A stretch of DNA of 64,000 bases. Source: Acanthosepion lycidas (taxonomy: Eukaryota; Mollusca; Cephalopoda; Sepiida; Sepiidae). The stretch's first letter is position 1. Every line of letters begins with the position of its first letter. The stretch is from contig OZ010599.1 of the NCBI GenBank assembly GCA_963932145.1, forward strand, positions 42,038,595-42,102,594, given 5' to 3'. Below, one piece after another: positions 26,070 through 40,539 of this stretch. The position numbers and the translations under genes were made by a program. The notes below the pieces were generated by a model that was not told the origin of the DNA, did not search any database, and was given only the letters and a program-made list of their open reading frames with translations.

Positions 26070-29000
26070 AGAAATCACAGAAGTTTTGATTGACTGAGGA
26101 TCTACACTTAAGAGAGGTCAAAGGTAAATGACCAGTCACTAGAAAAGTAATAGACACTTAACTATAAAGAGTGGCTAAAATTCTTGCCAAATACTGCAGG
26201 TTTAATGAGGTTGTAGTAGCTTTGGTTTAGTAGATGTTTGCCAAGAAATTGTATCAAAATGTTGGCAAGTGTTTGTCAAATGACCACAGAAAAGAAAGTT
26301 TTTTTCATAAAACTAAAATACTACATGTGAGTACTTTGAGATGAGAGATTATAAAATGTCCACTGCTAATACAATGGTTCATAAAAAAAAAAAAATAAAA
26401 AGAATTTATTTTCATTACTTTAATCTTGTGATGAAGACCAAGATTATCACAATCATGAGTCTTGTAATCATTGAGGCACCATATGTACAGCAGCTGTAGC
26501 AAGAGGACTGTGTCTAGGACAGTGGTTCCACCTTTTTTTTTTCTGGGCTGCATTTTCAGAAATTTGCTTGCACCTCAAATTTTATGTGATAAAAAGTACA
26601 TTTGAAAATAAAAAACAGAGAGAGTGTTATGTCAAAACATTATCATTGATAACTCTCTCCTTTAATTTGCAGATCCTAGTCGCTATATCCTTAATACTTG
26701 ATATAATGCAAAAATATCACAATGATAAAATCAGTCAATAATTATTTATAACTATTTATACTAGAACTCATGCATGCAATCACAAGTAATCCATAATAAT
26801 ATTTTAAATTTTGAAATCATATTTATTTTTGGCATAAGAATTTTTTTAAAACTGTTTCTAAATTGTTGATCATCTTTCAATCATTCCACCTTACCTGCCA
26901 CCAGGGTTGCTAGATTGGCTTTTATGACGCCAAATTTCTGAAATCTGGCTTTTTTCATGTTGGTTCAGTGCCAGAGAATTGATTTGCTATCTTTGGCTTT
27001 ATTTATTTATTTTTTTTTACATGATAAACTATACAGTATATTACAGCTGCTGTGCTACAATTTTTTTTATCCTCAGTGAAGCACCTGATTTAGGGGAGAT
27101 TTCAGTCTTTTTTATCATCATATCCTTAATACAGCAGGGTAAAGGTTCCTAGAAATTTACTGTTAAAAAAATGAAAAAGCAATAATGATTCTTTTGCAAA
27201 CCTATGCCAAATTTCTCTTTCATAATTCTCTATCATATAAATAAACTAATGACTGTTTTTTCCTGGTTTTTCACCTGCTCAACACTCTTTTTAGATATTT
27301 CTTTCAGAAGTTAATATTAAGTTCTTTAAATTAAAAAAAATATTCTTACAGATACTCATACTAAAAATATGAATAATTAATAACACAATTATTATCATTA
27401 GATTTAATAAATTAAAAAAAAAACAACTTTTCAATTAAAAATTTAAAATTTCATGAAATTTATCTAAAAACGTTTTTAATCACAAAGTATTATTAAAATT
27501 CTAAAATGAAAACACTAAAAAAAAAGGTTTATCCAGCGAATCAGACTTGTTTGACTATTATTACCTAAATAGATTAAATTTCTGAATTTACAGCTAAAAA
27601 AAAAAAAATTCACTAAACAAATGTTTAAAATTGAAGAAATAATGAAGAGGTTTCATTATAAAACACCTAAAATTCCACTGTGATTAATAAATAAAATAAA
27701 ATCTCATGTTTATTTGGCTTTTTTTTTCTGCCTTTATACAAAAATTCTGATTTGGTTTTTTCTTGGCTTTTTATATATATTATTTGGCTTTAAATAAAAA
27801 TTTTAATCTGGCAACTGTGCCTGCTGCCCTCTTCTGCTGCACCTATGAGGCATGTCACACCATTTGGGAACCACTGGTCTAGGGCAAAACAGTCTGATGG
27901 AACCCATTCCTCTTCTGGCTGGTTTTGAATTGGTTCTTCTTGGTTCTTGTGTTTTTGTATGTCCATGAAGTGTTTTCCTTGACTTTCACTTGTTAACAAT
28001 ATATGATATTAATCTCATGTTATTTAGGCAAATAGACAAGTCACTGTTTAACAGTGGGAGCAGTGTCACCTAACTCTTCCATTAAAGCACTAGCACACTG
28101 ATGAACAGTTTCTACAACAATTATATCTACCCAATTTCTTGGTGCTTCTGCCTTGGAAAGTTTATGAAGAGTATTCCTTAGCTTGCACACTTAACAACAT
28201 ATGAATGTATTGCTTCAAAGTATAGATAAGTTACTCTTTAACAGTGGGAGCAGTGCAACCTAACTCTTCCATTACAGTACTATCACACCCATAAACAGCT
28301 TCTGAACAGTTTCATTTACCCAATTTCACTTACAAGGCTTGGGTCAACCTGTGGTATGTTTTCAGGAACTTTCCAATGGTGCTGCATGCTGGGATCCTCT
28401 TACCAGAATGATATAATCAATAATTCAAATCCTTGAATAATTGACCAAAGTGAGATAAATCTCAGAACCTTAATGTTCTAACTATCCAGCCACATACACA
28501 TTTCTAATCATTCAGCCATGAACCCATTCAGAGTTTTCCTAGACTGACTATCATGCAAGGAAAGAGAATCCAGTCTACGATACTTCCTCCATAGCTGGAG
28601 GAAGATGCAAGCGTGCCTTTTTCCAAGGACATTAGTGCAAAGTAAATGAAACAGACACAGTTAGAATTTAAACTTGGCATGTCAATTCTACTTCCAGGCT
28701 GATAAACTTTATGCAACCTGCACATTCAAAATGGGAGATTATACTCATGATAAAAGATTATCAATCTAGCATAAGCAAGCAGTTCATCTGAAATTATGTA
28801 TCATAGACACTTCTCTACCATCATAAAACAATATAACAGAACTCAAATTATTTACATTATGACTAATATCTCCATTTTTGTTATTATGACAATATTTCAG
28901 CTATTGTGCATATGACTTTCTTCAGGTGTGTGTTGAACCAGGTAACTTAGAAGGAATTTCAACTGAACCCTTTATTTAATTCCTGTTCATGTTTAAGTAT

Positions 29001-30856
29001 ACCTTGTCTTGTTCTTTTTTAGTACTGCTTAGTTATTGCTTGTCTTGTTTCCACTGAATACAAGTAAACACTGCTAATCTATTCTGTTATTTAACCCATA
29101 GCTGTGGGACAAGAGACAGATTCATACTTTTCCCAAGGGTATTTGTGAAAAAGTGTACCAAACAAACTCAGTTGGAACTTAAACTCGGCTTGCTGATTTC
29201 TATTTCTAAGCTACTAACCATTACACCAGCTGCACATCAAACTAGTATCTTCATCTTAGTTGTTATAGTTAAAACATTTTGATTATTGTACTCTCTGTTT
29301 TTTTTAGGTTATACTTGGTAACAGAAAGGATAGACATTAGGTTTAAGATTCCAAAATTTAACCACTGGATTGGCCTATCTTAGTAGAATAAAAGCATGAA
29401 GTGCATTTAGTTACCTGGTGGTCATAAGTTCAATATTTGGTTTGCATTGAAAGCCTGGGTCAGTGGAAGAAGAAAGAGACATCACATTTAATCTATTAAC
29501 ACCAACCATGAAAGTCTGTATTAATTATGAAAATTAAAATAAAAGTCTGATATTAATTACAGGTTTGTAAAAAAATCTGGTATTAATTATTGGTATAAAA
29601 AATCCAGTATCAATTATAGGTTTCTACTTATAATCCATTAGCATCCATTGCCCCCAAAATGGGATGGTGGGCATTAATGGGTTAACTGATACATTACCAA
29701 CAAGTTCCTTGCTAAAAATATTCTCAGTAATGGTTATTTAGTAGTAATTTAGGTCTCTCCATGTCCACCCTCAGTTGTGGACCTCAGTTACATGGTTTCT
29801 AGTATAAGGATCGTCTTGGATTGTGAGCATTAATGAATTAACTGATACAACTGAACCATGGATTAAATAAAAACTTCGGTTTGAAATTCTAACATTACTA
29901 AATAATAATAATGTTCTTGTTTTTGTTCTTCAATTGCTTTCATCACAAAATAGCTTCAAATATAATACAAATGTACACACAAATATCAATGGCATCTCTA
30001 TATATACAAATATAGTATATACATCCACATTTACATAGATATGCAAAGATACATATAAATATTTTTTTACAATTTCTTCACACACACACACGTTTTGTTG
30101 AATATGACAGACAAAGAAAATTTGATTAATTTTTTTATTTAGTTTTTCCAACATTCTTAAATTTTTTCATTTGGTGGGAGTAAGGGAGTACAAAAATTGT
30201 CTGTATTGTCCATTGTTCCAAGCATTTTCAGCCACTTCTTTAGCCATTTTCAAATAAAAAATCTTGCTCCCAGTGTAAATCTCACCTTATCCAACAACAG
30301 AAATGATACATCTTAAACAGTTACACACAAAGAGAAATTAACAACATCTAAAAACAAACTCCCTTCAAAATGGCTAAAGAAGTGATTGAAAGAAATTGGG
30401 ACAATGGACAATACAGACAATTTTTGCACTCATTTACTGCTCACCAAAGGAGAAAAGTACAATAATATGGGAAAAACTAAATAAAAAATGAATTAAATTT
30501 TCTTTGTCTGTCATAATCAGTGAAACATGTTTAAAAGAAAAAACTGTTGCTGTCCAGATATACATTTATATATAGACACACACACATACATAATTAGCAG
30601 AACAGACTGGGTTCTATAGCCTTGGATGGCAGCTGGTCTAGGAGAGACACAACTCTGAATTCAAAACCTGCGGAAGGTTGTTTAGGGAGACTTTGTGGTA
30701 TGTAGTGCATCAGGTTTTCAGCCCTTCAAAAAAGTGTGGTTGGTTCTGGACAATGCCTTCACCACTATAATTACATCATATGTGGTGGTGTCTGGTTGTC
30801 AGTTCCAAGGAACTGAGTTGCTGACCCTCATATCTCAAAAAAGCTGGGAGAATCCA

Positions 30857-30889
<33 letters not shown>

Positions 30890-33800
30890 CACTCCTTTAA
30901 CAAGTCAACATACAAGACTATAAAAAAAATTTAAAAGGAAATAGTTAAATTCAAAACCTATTATTTAAAATATATAATCCATAACTTAAATTCTTAAATT
31001 AATAACTAAAATAATATAAAATGCTAAAGGCAGTGTATTGACAATTATAAATCTATACAATTCATCCCGAAGAGCTAACTGCCATGAAAGACCATTGGGA
31101 TCTTATTCATTTAGAGTTCTTACAATGCAATGTAACAATCAATTCACATTTACACATCCAGTATCTGCAATGTGTCCATAAAATTTTAGTCAAAACATGC
31201 CCTGTGTTAATCAATAGAAAAAAACTATTATTTTCCGCAATATGACAATGCAAGGCTGCATGCAGTAAGAATAAGACAGAGAAAACTTATGGAACTCGGT
31301 TGGTCTGTTCCACCCCAACTGTCACATTCACCTAACCTTACACCAACTGATTATTATGATTTTTTGGTCACTGCAAAACACTTTCAATGAAAACTAGATT
31401 CAAGAGTTTGTTTTACATCAAAACCTGCAGGATTTTACTCAAAAGGTATCGAAGAGCTGTATGATAAGTGACAACACGTTATTGCAAATAATCGTGAATA
31501 TATACCAGGATAAAATGGAAATGTACTTTTATTTTTTGAAGACTAAAGTTGGTAAAAAAACGGAAATTATTTATGACTCAAACCTAATACTATACAGAAT
31601 TCTTGGGGAAGCATTATGTACCATAAAGAAAAAGAACTTTCAGGTAATTTGATTTGGCATATAAAAAAATCAATACTTCATCTAATGATATTGATTAAAA
31701 AAAATAATTACTGTTGTTTATCATTGGTTGCTTGGCAAATCCTCAGAAGATAACATCAAAATTATTAGATTTATTTTTGATTTGTTTATTTTAGCTGTGT
31801 ACAACATTAGTGAACAGATTTCCCAAAATTATATATAATGTTATTATAAGAGGCTGGGTTATGAATGCAATTTCCTCACAGAAGATAAAGAGGAGACTTG
31901 AGGCAACAGAGATGCTGAAAATATGATAACTGGAACATGTGGGCAACTAGGAAGTTTTAAGAGAAATGGAAACAAAAAGGACACTTATATTTAGAATCAG
32001 AAAGAGACAAGCATCAGAAATGTGGTTCTATAGAAGAAGGCTGAAAATACCATGGACTGAGCATGTGAATAATGGGGAAGTTTTAAGGAAAAAGGGAAAC
32101 AAAAAGGATACTTATACTTAGAATCAGAAAGAGACAAGCATCAGAGATGTGGTCTACAGAAGGATGTTGAGAATACCATGGCAGGAGCATGTGAATAATG
32201 AGGAAGTTTTAAGGAAAATGGAAACAAAAAGGATACTTATACTTAGAATCAGAAAGAGACAAGCAACAGAAATGTGGTTCTACAGAAGGATGTTGAGAAA
32301 ACCATGGATGGAGCATGTGAATAATGAGGAAGTTTTAAGGAAAATGGAAACAAAAAGGGCACTTATACTTAGAATCAAAAAGAGACAATGGGTACCATAA
32401 TGAAGAAAGGAGAATCTGACACACAGAGGACATATTGAAGACAATAAGAGCAATGGGAAATATCTATGTTACAAGCTTGTATAAATGGATGGTAGAACAA
32501 GGTGTGTGAGAGATAATAGAGGACAAACATTGCTTAGAGCTACAAAGGATAGGAAGTCGTGGAGAGCCATGATCAATCTACCGAACAAGTTTGTGTAAAT
32601 GGATGGCAGAACATGGGGTGGGAGTGATAGTAAGGGGATAAATATTGCTTAGAGCTACAAAAGATAGGAAGTTGTGGTGAGCCATGGTCAACCAACCTAA
32701 CAAACTTGTGTAAATGGATGGCAGAACAAGGTGTGTTAGGGATAGTAGGACACAAACATTGCTTAGAGCTACAAAGGACAGGAAGTTGTGAAGAGTCATG
32801 ATTACCCATGTACTGAAGAGACATTGCACGTAGAAATGTTATGAACAAATATTTTCATTCATTAGAATAATCATAAAAAAAACAACCATTACATATTTTA
32901 TGACCTGATAAAAATGAGTTAACATTAAGATTAACAGAAAAATGCAGAGACCTGTTACTTTTAAACTCATATACTGTATATTCTAGAGCAAAATTTCCCA
33001 ACCATTTTTCAACCAGTGTCCCCTTTAGATACAAACTTTTTGCCAACACCTCCTGTCAAATTAAATTTTAAATATTATAATGAATTCATCTTTCATAGCA
33101 AGATAACACTTATTAAGGCAAAAATAATTTTTTGTGATATCAATGAACACTTGGTTGACATTTTTGGGATTTCAATGAATATTCGTTGTCACTTTTGTAA
33201 TGCTTGTTGCAGTAGAAACTTTATAATCACTGATACAACTATAGTACACCACTGAACAATGCTGGTGACACCTTTGAATAATCTCACATTAATAGTACTT
33301 GCTCAATAATACTTGCTTGACAGGTAACCCATATAGTCATCTGAGTAGAAAAATAGTATAGTGAATAGAGTAGAGAATAGCGGTCTGTATAGTAATAGAG
33401 TAGAAATATTTGAATAGTAATAGAGGATAGACTAGGAATGGCAATCATTAGTCATCAACTACTTCCTACATATATGCATTTCCTCTATGGTCTACTTAAT
33501 TCAATAATGAGATCGCCTGTGTTTGCTCACTGGCGATTTATGCTCAAACTCAAGTGTTGGCAGCAACACTTTTTCCTATATAACAAATTTTAATATTGTT
33601 TTCATTTCTATTATAAATGCCAATGATTAAAATCCTAAAAAAAATTTTTATTTGATAGCTTATCTCAATGTTTTCAATGCGATGGTTGACTTTGGTGTTG
33701 ACTGGCTAAGGCTCTTACTCTAGGTTCCATGCTGCTGTAATTGTAAGTCTCCACATTTTGTAATTTGCAGACAGTTTCTTTGTTTTGTAAGAAGCTGTGT

Positions 33801-34539
33801 AATAGGGTTAAAACTACATTCAACTATATAGGAAGTTGAAAAAGCAATGAAGAAAGTTTGATAGCTTCCCACAGCTTTAGATACCTTTCAGAAATTTCCT
33901 TTTATAGACAATATTTTTTAAAATTTGAAAAAAAAAAAAAAAAAAATAGATACATGCCTACCACCCACTGAGTATGTTCACCACCACCCCAAATGAAATA
34001 AAAACAACCAGTTCCTCCTTTAAACATAGCATAGCCCACAAGGGGTGTTAGCATCCATGTTGAGAAACACTGTTCTAGAGTATAGTGCAGTGTTTTATGA
34101 TCAGTTTTTTTTTATGTAAAAAATAAGGGGTTGCACTGTACAAAGGTGATTTTTTTTTTAGAAGGTAAAAATCATGCAATTTTGTGATCAGTTGCATTAT
34201 ACATAGATAATTTTTTTCTGGATGAGTTAAAGTTACTTTTTGTAACCCTAACCTACCTGGCAGGCCTATGTTGTTACAGTACCTTTGGCTAACCTTAACA
34301 GTACAGGTAAACTCCTTTAGCCTGCCTCCCATAGACTAGATTCTTTCTTTCTGTTGCTACATGAACAGCAGAATGTCATTTACTACATGTACCACTTAAA
34401 ATCTACAAATACCTTTTATAAATGAAGAATTAACAATGTTTTTGTTTTTTATTATTTTCCTTTCTCCAATTTGTGTTCATCTTCGTTCACACGTGTTTAT
34501 ATCGCAGAGGTATTGGTTTTCCAACAGAACCCCTTCTGA

Positions 34540-34581
<42 letters not shown>

Positions 34582-35030
34582 TGCATTTTCAATGACTGTA
34601 AGGTACTTGGTAGGCCTAGATTCTCACGATAACCTTGGCTAACATTAATGGTACAGGTAAACTCCTTTAGCCTGCCTCCCATAAACTAAGTTCTTTCTTT
34701 CTGTTGTTATATGAACAGCAGAACATTATTCATCAGCCTATTGTTATTTCCATGGTAAATATTCTGCCAAATTTCATCAGTTCAGCCCTTTACATCTAAG
34801 ACGCACTATGCCACATATTGCATATCGTTATGAACTGCACTTTTTATCTCTTCTTACATCTATACAATAACCTTATCCAGTAACCATCTACCTTGAATAC
34901 CTTTTGGGCCTTGTATCAGATAAACAATTAATTTAAAAAAAATGATAATGTTGAAATATGTTTACCCCAACCAGTATTTAGCTACAAACTATTTTATATT
35001 GATTCTTTCAAAACCAGGTCATTAAACAAC

Positions 35031-35084
<54 letters not shown>

Positions 35085-38000
35085 GAATTGATTAAAGAAT
35101 ACTAAGATAAAAAAATAGGAAGAATATTTTCCTATAAAGTACTGTCTTTGAATGAGAGAATGGTAAGTCTTGTAGCTTCCCTTGTGGGTATAAGGCCACA
35201 GCCTCACTACATGAGATGTTGCTGCTGTGGTTTCTGCTACAAGTACATTTTTACAAGATTGAGTTGATAACCACATACCCAACAGGTTTTGAATTCAGTT
35301 GTCCTTTTCCTAGACTGGTTGCCAACCAAGGCCAGAGAGCCCAGTCTGCCATCTAGTTGAAGGAAGAGATGGATCCATATCTTTTCAATAGTGTTTGTGC
35401 AAAAGCAACCATCTTTATAAGTCTACCATCCATCTGTGCATTGAATATTGCTGCCACATTCGGTCTAGTGCTTTTGCTATGTATCTAGAGATTCTTGACA
35501 AAATTCAAAGAATCTGCAATGTTATTGGTCATGACCTGGCATCTCAACTTCAATCACTTTCCCACCACCATAAAATAGCTTCAATGTGTCTTTTCTATAA
35601 ATATTTTCCTGGTAAAATGTTCTGATAAGCTTTATGAATTTAAGTGCAGTACTAGATTGGCAGTAAGGTCTCATAATTTTATTGTTGAAATTGCTAGATC
35701 TATTCAAAGTTTCTTCTCTTGTAGTTCTCATTTGTAGAACTCTTTTCCTGTCACCTATGATCTTCAAACATTTAAATGCAATGTCAATTGTCATCTTCTG
35801 TTCCTTTGAATTCTGTTCTTATAATGTCCTTTCTTCTCGATAACGTTTCCCCAGTTTCTTTCACTCACTCTTAGTAACCCCTTGTGTCTTAGTTTCTTTA
35901 TCACTTTGTTTGGGCTGAAATGATTAAAAAAATGGTTTTGGTGGCATACCAATCCCATCTTTTATGCTAATAACCACTACGCTATGTTCACATCCTCATC
36001 CAGTTTTTTTTAAGGATAATGAGAATTTTTTTTTTTTACAATGATGTTCACTCTGTAAAAGAGTCACTTAAGATAGGGGCTTACAGAGTAAGAGGTTATG
36101 TGAATATGTGGGGAACATAACAGTTGACTCTAGATTTAAACAAGTTAAGATTGTTATGATCGGAGAAGCATCCTCTTGGGAGCTGGATAATTTTATACAT
36201 CTAATAATATATATAATTAATAAATCAGTAAGTCAAGATCTGAGCATGTAAGATTTTTTTTTCCTGTACTATTAAAATATTTGAATAACTTTGTTACTTA
36301 AATTGCAAAGCTGCTCTATGGAATTTTCATGGTGACTCACAAGGCATTAAAGATCCTCTTAAAGTCTTATCAACAACACTTACATTTCTTACAGATGTGC
36401 AGTCCAATTAATATCTACTCTACCACATGAGGTTGGTTAAAAGTAATCATTTGTACAAGGCTGGAGTTGGTCATTTTTTTCATTCCCTGCCCAGTCATGA
36501 CTGACCAGGCTGATTTCTTTTTCTTTGTTCTTGAACATAGTCCAAAATTTATAGTGTATTTATGCCAAACTCCTATGGGGAATTTGGAACAAATTTGTTT
36601 TTAATCCAAAAGAAAGATTACACTATCTTTATATCTTATCTCATCTGGTTTGGTTATTTACAGCAAAACAAACCATTAAGTACAATTTAATTTTATTCCA
36701 TTTGTTTGCTGGGGCTCTATCAAGAATTTTCAACATTTTTTTTCTGATCATTATAATGATGGTGGATGATGTAGTGTTTCTGAAGAAAAACTTAAAAAAA
36801 AAAATCCGGCCCCCCTGTTATTTAACGTTAGCTCTTTGATGAAATCCAAAGAAGAATCAGCAATATTATCGGTCCTAATCTGGCTTTAGTCATTTTCCCA
36901 CTGTATCTTTTTTATAAATGTTTTCATGGTAATTGTTTGGATGATCTCTTCACTATGGTACCTAGAATTTTTTAATTTAAGTGCAATACTACATTCATCA
37001 ATTTACAAGCTGGCTAGATATAACCGTCAATTCTATGTTGACAGTTTCTTTTCTCACTTCACACTTGTAGAACTTCCTTCCAGCTCCATGCTTTCCTGCC
37101 AACTTTAATCTTCAAATATTTAAATGCAATGTCAATTGATATCTACTCTCCTCCTGATTACTCTTTTCTCTTCTTGCTCATTAGTAATGTTTCTGTTCCT
37201 AATTCTTCCACACGCAGTAACCTCTTGTGTCTTAGTGGCTTTACTGCCTTGCTTTGGGTAAAACTGATTTGATAAAATTAATTTTTTAAAATTAACAAAT
37301 TATACATATATGGACACATTATTAAAACATTTTTTTTTTACCAAGACCCAAGACACACTCAAGATAGAGGGTTACTGTATTGTTCTTAGAGCTATGCAGG
37401 AAAGAACTCTAAACTTGAAGAGGTTAAGATTTAATTAGTGAATAACATTTTAGAGGTCAGTCGGAGACATTAGGAGTATAGTGGGGAAGTAGACTTTAGA
37501 AGGAACTGGAAAACCAATCCTAAATAAGAAACACGGGATAAACTTCTACTCATATTCAAAAAACTGAGGAGGTGTGTGAACTAGACAATAGGTGAACCTA
37601 TCTACTACTATTGGTAGAGGAGACAAAATAAAATAAATAATCAGTGAATAAAATTTAAGAGGTGCAGGTGTTAAGAGTACAGAGTTGAAATAGACTTTAG
37701 AAGGAATTGGAAACACAATCCTAAACAGGAAACAAGAGATAAACCTCTACTCCTCTTCAAAAGACTGGTGAGGAGTGTGAACTGAACCATAGATGAACCT
37801 GTCTCTTCCTATTGGTGGAGGAGAGAGAGAGAGAGAGAGAGAGATAATAATTAGTGAAAAAAATTTCAGAGTTCAGGTCCAATTCTATTAATCAGTTTCA
37901 GGTAAAATAAAATAAAAAACTTTTTATTTAATACTATTTTATTTTTTATTTCCTACTAAACCAACTTAAAATTTAATTATAATGTACAAAATAGATAAAA

Positions 38001-39766
38001 TTTACACAGCATTTAAAACATATATAAAATTATTAGTCTATGATGTTTCAGCTTTAAAGCATGTATAGTTATTATTATGTATAGTTATTAAAAATTTTAT
38101 ATCTTTCATTACACATTTAAATAGAGCCAAGTCTTCTACAGTCTTATATCAATCTTGCATTGCTTGTTAACAATTAAATGCTGACATATTCTTAAGACTA
38201 ACCTTTCTTATCTTGTTGACATTTTCTTTGTTTATCATGATATTCTAAGAGCTGGACTCTTAAGAGAATTTAGTAGCCTTGGTTACTGCAATATTTATTT
38301 GGAATGGTCAGATAACTCATGCCAAAGGCAAGTTTATTTTATTTAATATCTGATTTTGTAACTGAATTTATCATTCTTTCTCTTAGATATTTTTCAGAAA
38401 TTTGGGCAATCTACATGTCACCTCATTTGATTAATCTTCCAACGCAAAGGAATAAATACACTTGACATGCTGAATATTTATCTGTTTTAAAAATCAAAGC
38501 TTGGCCCATACTTCATGTTAACTTGTTATAATTTCCCTTAACAAGATTGCCAACTTTTCTAACAAGGTATATTACTGGGTAATAAAGTAACAAATAAGGG
38601 AAAATTCAAAGGTGCATAAGAATAGCAAAGGATATCTTCCAGAAGCTAAATAAGGTATTAAGACAAAAGAAAATATCATTAGAAACAAATGCGATATAAT
38701 ATCTAGTCTTCTATATGGCTGTGAATATAATTTTCTTACAGAAGTAAAGCCTGACTATATTTCTGAGATGAAGTATTGTACCTATTTACAGTAATTACAT
38801 TGTTGGGACTGTTGTCCACATCTTTATTGTCGTATTCATAGCATTTCAGCCAAGGACACATGGCCTGGTATATAGAAGTGTTGGTTGAAGTTGTAGCAAT
38901 CATCATCGTCATCGCACATACAGATCATTGGCTAATCTCCTCAAAACTAGCTTACTGATTGGTCAATTCTGACCAATCAAATTGCTGGCACACAAGGAAT
39001 AATTTTCCCGCGCACAAGCTTTGGAGCCGATCACGTGATACACAGCCTTATATAAACAAAACACAAATAAATGATTATTATAGATGTTACTATAGACTCA
39101 ACGTTTCAGCCAAGTACTCTCTAGACATCTCCATGTGTCCATTGTTCGGTTGTTATGTAGTATCTTTTAATTATTGTGTTAGTTTGTCACTGATGTCAGT
39201 TCTTAACACTGAATATAAAGACACGAAAAATACACCACTGATGTCCTTCAGGATTACTGGCATAGTGGAAATAAGTGTTGGTTATATATGTGTTGCCATC
39301 ATTTAGTGGCTGTGTGTTCAACCCCTGGATTAGATAGTGAAAGAATATACAAACAAGAACTGGTATCTTAGAGACAAAATATCACAATCAATAAATATCC
39401 AATATCAACCAAACAATCGAGCCAAAGGGTACTTGACTGAAATATTATATCTATAATAACATCTATAATAGTCAAAATGAAAAAACAATGGTTTGAATAA
39501 ATTAAAGTATATTTGATAGTTCCTCATTGCAAAAATAAAATACAATATGATTCATTGGTTATGTGATATATACAATAAACAAAATAGACACACAATTTTT
39601 TTTCTTTTTTATGAAAATTAAATTTTTTGAAATAAAAGGAATTTTGCCTGATCAAAGATTTTAATTTATGATTAAATATAAGATCTGTTTTAAGTATCAT
39701 AAAACTTGAAATTGTGAAAATACTGTTTAATATAGCATAGTATTTCCATCATATTATCTCTTTCTT

Positions 39767-39806
<40 letters not shown>

Positions 39807-39944
39807 AAATATATTTTTAAGCTATGCTATATTTATATGTTAAAGTGTTTAATATTAGGGATACAGTGTATGTAAATATAAAAATGAACATTAAAATCAA
39901 CACCTAGAGGCAACAGTCTGTTTCATGCTAAACGTAATTGTCAG

Positions 39945-39992
<48 letters not shown>

Positions 39993-40498
39993 GAAATGGA
40001 CAAAGTCCGACAATTTATTTAAGACATTTTTATGTTTAACGTTCTTTTTATAGATACAAGTATTTAAGTAAATACTCTGTTTATAATAAACAGTATTAAA
40101 TAACATTTACCGGCCTGAATGTCCGAGAAATTTTTCATAGAAAATATTCGTCCTTTGACAGGATTCGAACCTGCATCCTATACGGAACCGCCATTTAGCT
40201 GGGCGTGCCTAACCGATTCGGCCACAAAGTAGCGTTCGGTTGGCAAGGTCGAATTTACTGCTTATAAACTTGCCTTGCCTACCGAATGCTCCTTTGTGGC
40301 CGAATCGGTTAGGCACGCCCGGCTAAATGGCGGTTCCGTATAGGATGCAGGTTCGAATCCTGTCAAAGGACGAATATTTTCTATGAAAAATTTCTCGGAC
40401 ATTCAGGCCGGTAAATGTTATTTAATACTGTTTATTATAAACAGAGTATTTACTTAAATACTTGTATCTATAAAAAGAACGTTAAACATAAAAATGTA

Positions 40499-40539
<41 letters not shown>

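Larger units (their letters stand above)
40016..40505. mobile_element. 490-bp near-perfect palindrome carrying tRNA-like genes
   Basis: Positions i and 80521-i pair without any indel from about 40016/40505 inward to 40248/40273. Only a few mismatches occur, and the unpaired loop is about 24 bp. (TA)n runs lie just outside both ends. Each arm holds the same 82-nt tRNA-like sequence. Confidence 0.93.

Noticed and set aside
34075..34682. Two minus frames beginning MGGRLKEFTCT
   Set aside because: Both arise from a duplicated repeat block; the shared start is repeat sequence and the remainders differ.
38959..39306. 115-residue plus frame, longest in the window
   Set aside because: It starts within the promoter-like cluster and its end overlaps SINE-like family B sequence; no family resemblance.
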